A stretch of 64,000 nt of DNA from an uncultured Porphyromonadaceae bacterium (GCA_900541555.1 UQKE01000007.1:1-64000); one strand, 5' to 3'. Shown: positions 37,252-46,111, counted from the first letter of the stretch. A program made the numbers and translations. Notes: generated by a model from the sequence alone, not told the origin.

Positions 37252-38670
37252 ATGAAATCGACTTGCAATTTCGGCTACATGCTGCTTCTATCCATAATCG
37301 CAGCTTTGGGCGGTTTCTTGTTCGGATATGACGAAGCTGTCATTTCCGGCACCATCAGCGACGTGTCGCAACAATTCAGCCTCGACGAAATGGCAGAAGG
37401 ATGGTTTGTCGGAAGCGCGCTTTTCGGCGCAATCATAGGAGTGGCCTTTGCCGGCGCACTCAGCGACCGGTTCGGGAGGAAACGCGCCATGATGCTTTCG
37501 GCATTGTTGTTTTGCATCTCCATGGTTGGATGCGCTTTTTGCTCGACATTCACAGGGCTTGTGGCCTACCGGATTGTCGGCGGTGCCGGAATCGGAGTGG
37601 CTTCGATCGTATGCCCGCTGTATATCTCAGAAATCGCAGAACCAAGCCGCAGAGGGCTGCTCGTGTCGCTCTACCAGCTTGCCATCACTGTCGGCATCGT
37701 GGCTGCCTACCTTGTGAACAACCAATTGCTTAATTTTGCGCAAAGCGAGCCGGCGCTCCATTCCGCCGCCGAAAAGATATTTGTCGCCGAATTTTGGAGA
37801 GGCATGCTCGGCATGGGCATCATCCCGTCGCTCATCTTCTTGATCGCCGTGTGCTTCATCCCCGAAAGCCCGCGTTGGCTCGTTGCGAAAAAACGCGTAG
37901 ACAAAGCCTCCGGAATTTTCAGAAAACTCTTTTCCGCTCCGCAAGAAGCCGACGCGCAAGTCCAAGCTACGCTCGAAAGTTGCCGCACATCGACAAAATC
38001 GGAAATTTCGGAGCTATTCCGTCCCGGCATTTTCAAGGCACTTCTCATCGGAGTGGCCATTGCCATGCTCGGACAATTCATGGGTGTCAATGCCGTACTC
38101 TACTACGGTCCTGAAATATTCAAAGATGCCGGTCTTGCAAGCGGCGACGCACTATTCTACCAAGTACTCGTCGGAATGGCCAACATGCTTACTACGGTTC
38201 TCGCCATGTTCATCATAGACAAGGTTGGAAGAAAAACTCTTATTTATTACGGCGTTTCCGGCATGATTCTTTCGCTGTTGCTCATTGCTTTTTATTTTGC
38301 TTGGGGCGCGTCGCTCGGCATATCGACCATTTTCCTGCTCGCTTTCTTCATGCTCTACATCATTTGCTGCGCCGGTTCTATATGCGCGGTAGTATGGGTG
38401 CTGCTCAGCGAGATTTACCCGACAAAAGTACGGGGAGTTGCAATGTCGATTGCCGGATTCGCCTTGTGGATCGGCACCTTTTTAGTAGGACAGCTCACAC
38501 CTGTGCTCCTTTCGGCAATCACCCCGGCCGGCACTTTCCTCTTGTTTGCAGCCATGTGCGTGCCGTATATGCTGATCATGAGATTCCTCATGCCGGAAAC
38601 CACAGGGCTCAGCCTTGAAGAAATCGAATCTGCATGGACCGATAAAAACAAAAAGAAACAAAACAATTAA
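37252..38670 (+). CDS. MFS sugar porter
   Basis: The 472-residue inner-membrane protein has 12 predicted helices and the sugar-porter signatures GGFLFGYDEAVISG in helix 1, DRFGRKRAM after helix 2, PESPRWLVAKKR in the central loop, DKVGRKTLIYYG and the C-terminal PETTGLSLEEIE. It would bring a mono- or disaccharide into the cytoplasm with a proton. Placed between the DUF4434 and AGE genes, it probably takes up the product of the locus. Related porters include xylose, galactose and glucose carriers; the sugar is not decidable. Confidence 0.93.
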   Translation: MKSTCNFGYMLLLSIIAALGGFLFGYDEAVISGTISDVSQQFSLDEMAEGWFVGSALFGAIIGVAFAGALSDRFGRKRAMMLSALLFCISMVGCAFCSTFTGLVAYRIVGGAGIGVASIVCPLYISEIAEPSRRGLLVSLYQLAITVGIVAAYLVNNQLLNFAQSEPALHSAAEKIFVAEFWRGMLGMGIIPSLIFLIAVCFIPESPRWLVAKKRVDKASGIFRKLFSAPQEADAQVQATLESCRTSTKSEISELFRPGIFKALLIGVAIAMLGQFMGVNAVLYYGPEIFKDAGLASGDALFYQVLVGMANMLTTVLAMFIIDKVGRKTLIYYGVSGMILSLLLIAFYFAWGASLGISTIFLLAFFMLYIICCAGSICAVVWVLLSEIYPTKVRGVAMSIAGFALWIGTFLVGQLTPVLLSAITPAGTFLLFAAMCVPYMLIMRFLMPETTGLSLEEIESAWTDKNKKKQNN

Positions 38671-38681
38671 AATCAACATAA

Positions 38682-39863
38682 ATGAACAAGAACATACAAG
38701 AACTTGCAAACCAATACCGCGACGAGCTGATGTCGAACGTCTTGCCTTTTTGGCTCAACAAATCGCAAGACAAAGAGTTTGGCGGCTACTTCACATGCCT
38801 CGACCGCTATGGCAATGTTTACGACACCGACAAGTTCATTTGGCTTCAAGGAAGGCAAGTTTGGCTTTTCTCCATGCTCTACAACAAGGTGGAGAAAAAG
38901 AAAGAATGGCTGGATTGCGCCATTCAAGGCGGAGAATTCCTAAAAAAATACGGACATGACGGCAATTTCAACTGGTACTTCTCGCTGACGCGAGACGGAC
39001 GGCCGCTAATCGACCCATACAACATCTTTTCATACACCTTTGCCACCATTGCGTTCGGCCAACTCAGCCTTGCCACCGGCAACGACGAATACGCCGAAAT
39101 AGCGAAACGCACCTTCGACATTGTCTTGTCGAAAGTCGACAATCCAAAGGGAAAATGGAGCAAAGAACACCCGGGCACCCGCGACCTCAAAAACTTTGCC
39201 TTGCCAATGATTCTTTGCAATCTTGCGCTCGAAATCGAGCACTTGATAGAACCCGACTATTTGAACAAGACCATTGAAACATGCCTCCACGAAGTGCTCG
39301 ACGTGTTCTATCGTCCCGAACTGGGACTCATCGTGGAAAATGTCACCACCGACAACCAGCTCTCCGACACCTTCGCCGGCCGCCACATGAATCCCGGACA
39401 CGCCATCGAAGCCATGTGGTTCTGCATGGATCTCGGCGTCAGGCTCGGAAGAAAAGACATTATCGACAAAGCTGTCGACATCACGCTGAAAATGCTCGAA
39501 TATGGCTGGGATAAAGAATATGATGGAATTTTCTATTTCATGGACCGACTCGGCCGGCCGCCATTGGAACTCGAATGGGACCAAAAGCTGTGGTGGGTGC
39601 ATATAGAAACGCTCATTTCCCTGATTAAAGGCTACCGGCTAACCGGCAGAAAAGATTGTTTCGATTGGTTTGAAAAAGTGCACGACTATGTGTGGACACA
39701 CTTTAAAGATGCCGAAGCCGACGAATGGTTTGGATACTTGAATCGTCGTGGCGAAGTTTTAATCCCCTTGAAAGGCGGGAAATGGAAAGGTTGCTTCCAC
39801 GTGCCTCGCGGACTGTATCAATGCTGGCAAACGCTCCAAGCAATAGCCGACAGCAACCGATAA
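38682..39863 (+). CDS. AGE-family epimerase/isomerase
   Basis: The 393-residue cytoplasmic enzyme has the (alpha/alpha)6 barrel of N-acylglucosamine 2-epimerase relatives: FIWLQGRQVWLFSMLYN, FSYTFATIAFGQLSLATG, HMNPGHAIEAMWF, LEWDQKLWWVHIETLIS and a C-terminal KGCFHVPRGLYQC. The His in RHMNPGH and in WWVHIE are placed as the catalytic pair. Members interconvert GlcNAc/ManNAc, glucose/mannose or cellobiose/glucosylmannose. No sialic-acid lyase or GH130 phosphorylase is nearby, so the sugar is open. Last gene of the divergent unit. Confidence 0.9.
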   Translation: MNKNIQELANQYRDELMSNVLPFWLNKSQDKEFGGYFTCLDRYGNVYDTDKFIWLQGRQVWLFSMLYNKVEKKKEWLDCAIQGGEFLKKYGHDGNFNWYFSLTRDGRPLIDPYNIFSYTFATIAFGQLSLATGNDEYAEIAKRTFDIVLSKVDNPKGKWSKEHPGTRDLKNFALPMILCNLALEIEHLIEPDYLNKTIETCLHEVLDVFYRPELGLIVENVTTDNQLSDTFAGRHMNPGHAIEAMWFCMDLGVRLGRKDIIDKAVDITLKMLEYGWDKEYDGIFYFMDRLGRPPLELEWDQKLWWVHIETLISLIKGYRLTGRKDCFDWFEKVHDYVWTHFKDAEADEWFGYLNRRGEVLIPLKGGKWKGCFHVPRGLYQCWQTLQAIADSNR

Positions 39864-39880
39864 TTTCCCCTTCACGAACA

Positions 39881-39917
39881 AAAAAAAAGACACGCTGCGA
39901 TTGCGTGTCTTTTTTTA
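39881..39917. terminator. Strong terminator after the AGE gene
   Basis: AAAAAAAAGACACGC and GCGTGTCTTTTTTT form a stem of about 14 pairs with A and T runs on both sides, so it can stop transcription from either direction. Confidence 0.9.
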
Positions 39918-39929
39918 TTTAAAAATTTT

Positions 39930-39958
39930 CGGGGAGTGCTACCGACACTCCCCGTTTT
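39930..39958 (+). terminator. Second tandem terminator
   Basis: CGGGGAGTG (39930-39938) pairs perfectly with CACTCCCCG (39946-39954), followed by TTTTAT, twelve bases after the first terminator. Two terminators back to back insulate the locus. Confidence 0.75.
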
Positions 39959-40248
39959 ATCCCATTCCACTATTACAGTTATACAAAAGAAATATTCTTG
40001 TTTATATTAACGAATCCGACATTATTAGCTACACTACATTAGAAGCCTTACATTTTTCAACAGCAAAAGTAACCAATAACATTTCCGCCGGACACTTTTT
40101 TTACATGTTCTACAACACTTTTTTACATGTTTAAAAACATAGTTGCACACCACAACGCCGCACACGCCTCCAATCCGCAATGTAACAAACAAATAGCCAT
40201 CCTGAATCTTTCAAGGCGACTCCGGAGAATCAAACAAGCGGCAAATCC
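39959..40248. other. Intergenic stretch with short direct repeat
   Basis: With the two terminators before it, the gene-free stretch is 39864-40248. A direct repeat (CACTTTTTTTACATGTT at 40093-40109, CACTTTTTTACATGTT at 40116-40131) includes the palindrome ACATGT. No promoter, RNA gene or coding sequence is convincing. Confidence 0.5.
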
Positions 40249-41655
40249 TTACAATGTGTTTTGCTTCAATTTTTCGACATACCGGTCGATTCGATGCAAC
40301 TCTGCGGGAATGTCAATGCCCTGCGGGCAATGCGGACTACACTGGTTGCAACCTATGCAATGCGAAGCCTGCCGCAATTTCGGGACGCTTCGATCGTAAC
40401 CGACAAGAAACGCCCGCCGCGCTTTCCGGTAATTTTCATCTTGCGAATTTACCGGCACATTTCCTTCATTAAGACATTTGTTGTAATGCAGCAGAATAGC
40501 CGGAATATCGATTCCATAAGGACATGGCATACAATATTTGCAATCGTTGCACGGCACGGTGTCAAACTGCATCATCCGGTCGGCCACCCTTTGAAGAAAA
40601 GCAAACTCTTCTTCGCTCAGGGCTTTCAACGGGCAATATGTACGCAAATTGTCTTCCAAGTGCTCCATGCGTGTCATTCCGCTCAACACAGTCAGCACTC
40701 CCGGGAAACTGCCGGCAAAGCGGAACGCCCATGAAGCCACGCTCGCTTCCGGATTTCGCTGCTTGAACATCGTCACAACATCGTTGGGCACATTCGACAA
40801 GCGCCCGCCCAGCAACGGTTCCATGATCACCGCCGGAATGCCCCTCTTTTCCAATTCGTTGTAAAGATATTCCGCGTTCGTATTGCGCTCGTTGATTTGT
40901 TTGGCATAACGCCAATCCAAATAGTTCAATTGTATCTGCACAAAATCCCATTTATACCGATCATGCTCCGACAGCAAGCGGTCGAACACCTCAATGTCGC
41001 CATGGTAGGAAAATCCGAGGTTGCGGATACGGCCTGCCGCACGTTCTTCCAACAAGAAATCGAGCATCCCATTGTCCACATAACGGCTTTCGTACTCTGC
41101 CATACCGCCTTCTTCGCCGCCCATACCGACTCCGTGAAGAAGATAATAGTCGATGTAGTCGGTCTGCAATTCTTTCATGGAATTGCGATACATTTCGATG
41201 GATGCCTCTCGCGACCACGTGTCCGGCGAAAAATTCGACAATTTCGTAGCTATATAATAACTTTCTCTCGGATACCGCGACAACGCTATGCCTGTCGACC
41301 GCTCCGACTCACCTTGGCAATAAGCGGGCGACGTGTCGAAGTAGTTCACCCCATGGTCGATTGCGAAATCGACCATTTCATTCACCGTTTCTTGATCGAT
41401 GCCTGCATTTGCTTCTCCTTGTCCGCCCGACGGCAAACGCATCATTCCGAAACCCAGCAACGAAACTTTGTCGCCCGTGGACGGATTCGTCCGATAAGTC
41501 ATCTTTCCGGAAGGAACCGTCGCGTCCGACGCGTTGCCGCCATCCTTGCATGCCGCAAAACCCGCGGCCGCAATTCCGGCAAGACCGGACACCTTGAAAA
41601 ACTCGCGCCGCGAAATCGCTTTATTTTTATCACCATTATTTCCCATGCCACACAT
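40249..41655 (-). CDS. Tat-exported Fe-S aldo/keto reductase lipoprotein
   Basis: The 468-residue protein has a twin-arginine signal (ISRREFFKVSGLAGIAAAG) followed by AACKDG, a lipobox, so it should be exported folded and lipidated. The aldo/keto reductase barrel has the catalytic tetrad Asp107, Tyr112 (FDTSPAYCQGESE), Lys138 (IATKLSNF) and His174 (YLLHGVG). Two 4Fe-4S sites follow: VPCNDCKYCMPCPYGIDIP and HCIGCNQCSPHCPQGIDIP. NADPH is absent from the periplasm, so electrons probably come through the clusters from the polyferredoxin encoded 3 bases upstream. ATG at 41646 is an alternative start. Substrate unknown. Confidence 0.9.
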   Translation of the reverse strand: MCGMGNNGDKNKAISRREFFKVSGLAGIAAAGFAACKDGGNASDATVPSGKMTYRTNPSTGDKVSLLGFGMMRLPSGGQGEANAGIDQETVNEMVDFAIDHGVNYFDTSPAYCQGESERSTGIALSRYPRESYYIATKLSNFSPDTWSREASIEMYRNSMKELQTDYIDYYLLHGVGMGGEEGGMAEYESRYVDNGMLDFLLEERAAGRIRNLGFSYHGDIEVFDRLLSEHDRYKWDFVQIQLNYLDWRYAKQINERNTNAEYLYNELEKRGIPAVIMEPLLGGRLSNVPNDVVTMFKQRNPEASVASWAFRFAGSFPGVLTVLSGMTRMEHLEDNLRTYCPLKALSEEEFAFLQRVADRMMQFDTVPCNDCKYCMPCPYGIDIPAILLHYNKCLNEGNVPVNSQDENYRKARRAFLVGYDRSVPKLRQASHCIGCNQCSPHCPQGIDIPAELHRIDRYVEKLKQNTL

Positions 41656-41658
41656 TTT

Positions 41659-43140
41659 TTACAATTCTCTATGCATTTGGATTCCCTCCACATAAATCGC
41701 GCTGAACGGCCGCGAGGGGCAACTGTACTCGCAAGCCCCACAACCGATACAACGCTCGACATTGATTGCCGGAATCTTTAAAGAATTCGGATCGGATGCC
41801 ACAGATGGCATCATTGTTATCGCGCCCGTCGGACAATGCCGCGCACAGTTTCCACACGACACGCCATCTGTCAAAGGCACGCAATTTTTTCTAATCCACA
41901 CAGCATGCCCGATTTGCATTGACGATTTGTCGGCCACCGTAATCGGACGAATTGCTCCCGACGGACAAACTTCCGAACATTTCACACACTCAGGGCGGCA
42001 GTAGCCGCGCTCATAGCTCATTTCCGGCTGCATAAGCTTCAAAGGATCGGCAGAAGGGCGAAGCACGACGTTCGGGCAAACCGACACACAAAGTTGGCAA
42101 GCAGTGCAATGTTGGGCAAAATGCCGTGCGCTCCACGCCCCGGGCGGCACGATGGCCGTCTTGCGTCGAGCCGCTTTTTTGTCCTCAATCACAGCCAACC
42201 CGCCGTCGACTTTCTTTCCTTGCGCATTCAACACTGCCGTTGTTGCCACCATCACCGTAGCTGTCAGGAAGTTTCGCCGATTGGCATCCACTCCGGCAAC
42301 CGCCTTCGGGTGTTTCTCGACATTTGCAACATGCCGATAGCCGATTGCTCCCGTGCTGCATTTTTCTATGCAGTCCATACACGAGACACATCGGCTGTAA
42401 TCTATGCTATGATTTGCGACATCAATGCACGACGCTTTGCAATTACGCGCACACAATTTGCAATTCACGCATTTTTCCGTATCAATCACCGGCTTCAACC
42501 ACGACCAGTGGGCCACGAATCCCAACACTGTCCCGACGGGACAAACCGTATTGCAATAAGTCCTTCCGTTCCGCCACGCCAACACGCCTATTACAATAAG
42601 CGTGGCCAAAGCAACCACAAACGTAGGAATGCTCTTTATCCACACTTCCGTTTCGTAGAAAGCATAACTGTCTGCCCGTTCTGCCATATAAGCCAAAAAA
42701 TTATTGCCCCATTGGTATATCGGAGCGAAAAGATTTCCGGCAATGCGTCCGTAAGAACTATACGGGGCGAGCAACGCCACAAATGACCCGACGCCTGCCA
42801 CCAACGCAATCACGAACAATGCCAAAACGCCATAGCGCAGCCACGCCTTTGCCGGAGAATAAGAATAACGATTTTTCTTCCGTTTCTTTCCAAACCATGC
42901 TATTACGTCTTGCAGCACGCCCAACGGACATACAACAGAGCAATATATCCGTCCAAACACAAGCGTAAGCGCCACAAGCGCCAGCACTATTCCCAAATTC
43001 AATGCCAACAACGCCGGCAAAAATTGAATCCTTGCCGTCCACCCCAGCCATGCATGCACTGTCCCCGTAAAATCGAGAAACAACAACGTCACAGCGAGGA
43101 AAAACAATACAGCAAGCGTCAACCTGATTTTGCGCAACAT
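41659..43140 (-). CDS. NapH-NapG-like membrane polyferredoxin fusion
   Basis: The 493-residue protein has four or five membrane helices in its first half with the NapH-type cysteine motifs YCSVVCPLGVLQD and YCNTVCPVGTVLG, then 4Fe-4S motifs CVNCKLCARNCKASC and CVSCMDCIEKCS. In the middle, NRRNFLTATVMVATTAVLNA is a NapG-like twin-arginine signal kept inside the chain. The second half has four more 4Fe-4S sites (CTACQLCVSVCP, CVKCSEVCP, CGNCARHCP, CIGCGACEYSCP). It would pass electrons from menaquinol across the membrane to the aldo/keto reductase. Two genes share one promoter. Confidence 0.92.
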   Translation of the reverse strand: MLRKIRLTLAVLFFLAVTLLFLDFTGTVHAWLGWTARIQFLPALLALNLGIVLALVALTLVFGRIYCSVVCPLGVLQDVIAWFGKKRKKNRYSYSPAKAWLRYGVLALFVIALVAGVGSFVALLAPYSSYGRIAGNLFAPIYQWGNNFLAYMAERADSYAFYETEVWIKSIPTFVVALATLIVIGVLAWRNGRTYCNTVCPVGTVLGFVAHWSWLKPVIDTEKCVNCKLCARNCKASCIDVANHSIDYSRCVSCMDCIEKCSTGAIGYRHVANVEKHPKAVAGVDANRRNFLTATVMVATTAVLNAQGKKVDGGLAVIEDKKAARRKTAIVPPGAWSARHFAQHCTACQLCVSVCPNVVLRPSADPLKLMQPEMSYERGYCRPECVKCSEVCPSGAIRPITVADKSSMQIGHAVWIRKNCVPLTDGVSCGNCARHCPTGAITMMPSVASDPNSLKIPAINVERCIGCGACEYSCPSRPFSAIYVEGIQMHREL

Positions 43141-43177
43141 AAAAATTTTATCTTTTAAAGATTCAAAACTCTATGCG

Positions 43178-43185
43178 CAAAGATA
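43178..43185 (-). promoter_or_regulatory. -7 box of the polyferredoxin-reductase unit
   Basis: TATCTTTG on the minus strand lies about 38 bases upstream of the ATG at 43140. A partial -33 (ATTG) stands about 20 bases further on. Transcription would start near 43174. Confidence 0.6.
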
Positions 43186-43352
43186 AAATTTCCAGGACAT
43201 TCCCAATGTAACTATTTTACTGTTTTTGCACCAAAAACATCAAACTTCGCATTCTATTAACGCGAATTAACAACCAATCGTAAGGCATTCGCCGCGTTTT
43301 ATTTCAAATCGCATAGCAACCACATCACGCAGGACACTTCCACAAGTTTTGC

Positions 43353-43360
43353 TACCTTTG
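43353..43360 (+). promoter_or_regulatory. -7 box of the small TPR gene
   Basis: TACCTTTG is preceded by TTTTGC. Transcription would start near 43364, about 13 bases before the ATG at 43377. Confidence 0.55.
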
Positions 43361-43376
43361 CATAAAATATATACGC

Positions 43377-43649
43377 ATGGCAGACATCCCACACATAAAA
43401 AGCCTTATCGACAACAACCGAACGGAAGAAGCGATACGGCTGCTCGACCGTCTCATAGCCGACGATGCCGGCAACGACCAATTGTATTTTCTGCGGGGAA
43501 ACGCCTACCGGAAACACAACAATTGGAAAAATGCGCTGACCGACTATTGCAAAGCCGCCGAACTCAACCCCGACAGCCCGGCCGTCGCGGCATACAATGC
43601 CGCAATCGAAATATTAAACTTCCGAAATACAGACCTTCTCAACCCGTAG
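43377..43649 (+). CDS. Small TPR protein
   Basis: The 90-residue protein has about two TPR-type helix pairs (NNRTEEAIRLLDRLIAD, then YFLRGNAYRKHNNWKNALTDYCKAAELNPDS without a signal peptide). Such small cytoplasmic TPR proteins act as protein-binding adaptors; the partner is unknown. It is a single gene with its own promoter, and its stop touches the stop of the convergent gene at 43650. Confidence 0.85.
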   Translation: MADIPHIKSLIDNNRTEEAIRLLDRLIADDAGNDQLYFLRGNAYRKHNNWKNALTDYCKAAELNPDSPAVAAYNAAIEILNFRNTDLLNP

Positions 43650-43961
43650 TCATTCAAACGACAAGCGGAGCTGTCCGTATTTGTCGCACAAGCCCTCTGC
43701 CTCCAACGCATCTTTCGTGCGCAAAGAAAACACCGAGCGGCACAGCAGCAACGGAAGCCGCATCATCCACCCCCGAGTGCGATTGCGAATGCTCACGGAA
43801 GCCATTCCCGAGCAATGACTTGCTCGACGGCACAACGCTTGGAGAATATCGTCGACCTTTTCTGCCGAAACACTGTTTAATTCCACTACCGGCTTGCCCT
43901 CCACCGACAACATGGCGCAAACATCGTCGTTCTTTTCCAACTTTCCTTTTTCTATTTTCAT
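43650..43961 (-). CDS. Small conserved-looking protein of unknown function
   Basis: The 103-residue product begins MKIEKGKLEKNDDVCAML. It has one helical segment (VSAEKVDDILQALC) and a C-terminal stretch (SVSIRNRTRGWMMRLPLLLC, then SLRTKDALEAEGLCDKYGQ) rich in Cys and Arg. It has no signal peptide. I do not recognise a family. An upstream in-frame ATG at 44009 lies inside a strong hairpin, so 43961 is the better start. Codon use resembles the neighbours. It may be non-coding in principle, but the frame continues exactly to the TPR gene stop. Confidence 0.55.
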   Translation of the reverse strand: MKIEKGKLEKNDDVCAMLSVEGKPVVELNSVSAEKVDDILQALCRRASHCSGMASVSIRNRTRGWMMRLPLLLCRSVFSLRTKDALEAEGLCDKYGQLRLSFE

Positions 43962-43970
43962 CGCATGCCA

Positions 43971-43993
43971 TTCTTTTGTTCGACACAAAAGAA
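43971..43993 (-). promoter_or_regulatory. Hairpin upstream of the small gene
   Basis: TTCTTTTG (43971-43978) pairs perfectly with CAAAAGAA (43986-43993) in the leader of the gene starting at 43961. It directly follows the typA terminator hairpin, so it may be part of that terminator or a leader element. Confidence 0.4.
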
Positions 43994-43997
43994 CGAC

Positions 43998-44026
43998 ATG
44001 CGTGGGCATGAAACACGCCCACGCAT
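43998..44026 (-). terminator. Terminator of typA
   Basis: ATGCGTGGGC (43998-44007) and GCCCACGCAT (44017-44026) form a perfect 10-bp stem about 25 bases past the typA stop, followed on the minus strand by a short T-rich stretch. Confidence 0.7.
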
Positions 44027-44050
44027 CAAAAACTACGCTAACGACAATTT

Positions 44051-45850
44051 CTAATTTTTATTGGCGCGTTTGCGTTCCGTCTCGTCCAAAATGATTTTAC
44101 GGAGACGCAGATGGTTCGGAGTCACCTCCACATATTCATCAGCCTTGATGTATTCCAACGCTTCTTCAAGGCTGAACACCACCGGCGGTATGATACGCGC
44201 TTTGTCGTCGGCTCCGGAAGCCCGCATGTTAGTCAGCTTTTTCGACTTTGTCACATTCACGACAATATCGTTGTCCTTCGCGTTTTCGCCAACGACCTGC
44301 CCCGCATAAACTTCTTCTTGCGGAAAGATGAAGAAACGCCCCCGATCTTGCAGCTTGTCGATGGCATAAGCATATGCCGTGCCCGACTCCATGGCAATCA
44401 GAGAGCCGTTGGTGCGGCGCTCGATGTCGCCTTTCCATGGCTGATACTCCAAAAATTGATGCGACATGATGGCTTCTCCGGCAGAAACTGTCAGCACATT
44501 CGTGCGCAATCCGATGATGCCGCGCGACGGTATGTGGAATTCCATTTGCAAACGGTCGTTTTGCGTGTTCATCGACACGAGTTCGCCGCGTCGCCGCGAC
44601 ACCATATCAATTATCTTGCTGGAATATTCCTCCGGCACATTCACAGTCATCAATTCCACCGGCTCGCATTTCTGCCCGTCGATTTCCTTGATAATCACCT
44701 GCGGCTGTCCCACTTGAAGTTCGTATCCTTCGCGGCGCATGGTCTCAATCAACACCGACAAATGCAACACGCCACGGCCAAAAACCGTCCATTTGTCCTC
44801 GTGCGGCTCTTTCCGCACACGTAATGCCAAGTTTTTATCCAATTCGCGTTCAAGACGATCCCCGATATGGCGGGAAGTCACATATTTTCCGTCCTTTCCA
44901 AAAAATGGAGAGTCGTTGATAGTAAACACCATCGACATCGTCGGCTCGTCGATGGCAATACGCGGCAACGGTTCCGGATGCTCCACGTCTGTCACCGTGT
45001 CGCCGATTTCAAACCCGTCGATTCCGACCAATGCGCAAATATCGCCCGACCCGACGCTTTGCACTTTTTTCCGGCCCATCCCTTCAAAAGTGTGCAGTTC
45101 CTTGATGCGTTGGCGCGCCACCGTGCCGTCCTTTTTGCAGACGCCCACTTCCATGCCCTCGCGAAGTTCGCCGCGATGCACACGGCCGATAGCAATCCGT
45201 CCCACGTACGACGAATAATCCAACGACGTAATCAGCATTTGAGGCGTTCCTTCATACACTTGCGGCGCAGGTATGTATTTGATAATGGCATCCAGCAGTG
45301 GAACGATATTGTCGGTAGGCTTCCGCCAATCTTCGCTCATCCAGCCCTGCTTTGCAGAACCATATATTGTGGGAAAATCCAATTGTTCTTCCGTAGCGTC
45401 CAGATTAAACATCAAGTCGAACACCATTTCGTTCACTTCGTCCGGACGACAATTCGGCTTGTCCACCTTGTTTATCACAACTATCGGCTTCAATCCTATT
45501 TGAATGGCCTTTTGCAGCACAAAGCGAGTCTGCGGCATCGGACCCTCGAAAGCATCCACCAAAAGCAGGCATCCATCGGCCATGTTGAGCACGCGCTCCA
45601 CTTCGCCGCCAAAATCGGAGTGTCCCGGAGTGTCGATGATATTTATTTTGCAACCATTGTAGTTTATTGATACGTTCTTCGACAAGATTGTGATGCCTCT
45701 TTCGCGTTCCAAATCGTTATTGTCGAGCATCAATTCGCCGGTATTCTGATTATCCCGAAACAAATGTCCGGCAAGAAGCATTTTGTCCACCAAAGTCGTT
45801 TTGCCATGGTCCACATGGGCAATTATGGCAATATTCCTAATATTCTGCAT
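44051..45850 (-). CDS. typA: Ribosome-associated GTPase TypA/BipA
   Basis: The 599-residue translational GTPase has G1 [11 protein letters not shown]2 ERERGITI, G3 [10 protein letters not shown]4 NKVDKPNCR and G5 GSAKQGW, then EF-G-like domains and the BipA C-terminal domain ([51 protein letters not shown]). It helps 50S assembly and growth at low temperature or stress. It is a single gene with its own promoter and terminator, divergent from the phytase-like gene. Confidence 0.97.
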   Translation of the reverse strand: MQNIRNIAIIAHVDHGKTTLVDKMLLAGHLFRDNQNTGELMLDNNDLERERGITILSKNVSINYNGCKINIIDTPGHSDFGGEVERVLNMADGCLLLVDAFEGPMPQTRFVLQKAIQIGLKPIVVINKVDKPNCRPDEVNEMVFDLMFNLDATEEQLDFPTIYGSAKQGWMSEDWRKPTDNIVPLLDAIIKYIPAPQVYEGTPQMLITSLDYSSYVGRIAIGRVHRGELREGMEVGVCKKDGTVARQRIKELHTFEGMGRKKVQSVGSGDICALVGIDGFEIGDTVTDVEHPEPLPRIAIDEPTMSMVFTINDSPFFGKDGKYVTSRHIGDRLERELDKNLALRVRKEPHEDKWTVFGRGVLHLSVLIETMRREGYELQVGQPQVIIKEIDGQKCEPVELMTVNVPEEYSSKIIDMVSRRRGELVSMNTQNDRLQMEFHIPSRGIIGLRTNVLTVSAGEAIMSHQFLEYQPWKGDIERRTNGSLIAMESGTAYAYAIDKLQDRGRFFIFPQEEVYAGQVVGENAKDNDIVVNVTKSKKLTNMRASGADDKARIIPPVVFSLEEALEYIKADEYVEVTPNHLRLRKIILDETERKRANKN

Positions 45851-45873
45851 AAATTATACCTATTTTCAGCCTG

Positions 45874-45881
45874 CAAATTTA
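45874..45881 (-). promoter_or_regulatory. -7 box of typA
   Basis: TAAATTTG on the minus strand gives a start near 45870 and a leader of about 20 bases. A TTTG lies 23 bases upstream (45905-45908). Confidence 0.6.
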
Positions 45882-45998
45882 CGATTTTTTCACAATATAC
45901 ATCCACAAAAACTTCTTTTCCCCCATTTTGCCAACTGCACCCGCAAATTAAGCGAATGCAAATCGAGCAAACTTCATGGCTTTCCGCTCGGCTTGCAC

Positions 45999-46006
45999 TA
46001 TATTTG
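45999..46006 (+). promoter_or_regulatory. Upstream -7 box of the phytase-like gene
   Basis: GCTCGGCTTGCACTATATTTG ends in TATATTTG; the same cassette recurs 77 bases downstream. On the left lies GCAAATCGAGC, the inverted form of the cassette, as in the hairpin repeats. Confidence 0.5.
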
Positions 46007-46075
46007 AATAATATAGGCGGCGCCTCGATAAAAGAAAAATGAATGAATTCTTTTTCTTCTGCGCTCGGCTTGCAT

Positions 46076-46083
46076 TATATTTG
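46076..46083 (+). promoter_or_regulatory. Proximal -7 box of the phytase-like gene
   Basis: GCTCGGCTTGCAT precedes TATATTTG, with a predicted start near 46087, about 25 bases before the ATG at 46112. No TTTG stands at -33. Confidence 0.6.
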
Positions 46084-46111
46084 CCCAACCAATTCTTCTA
46101 AAACCAACAAC

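Noticed and set aside
38682-39863. Sialic-acid catabolism (nan) assignment for the MFS-AGE pair
   Set aside because: AGE and an MFS porter occur in nan operons, but no NanA-type lyase or sialidase is present, so the sugar remains open.
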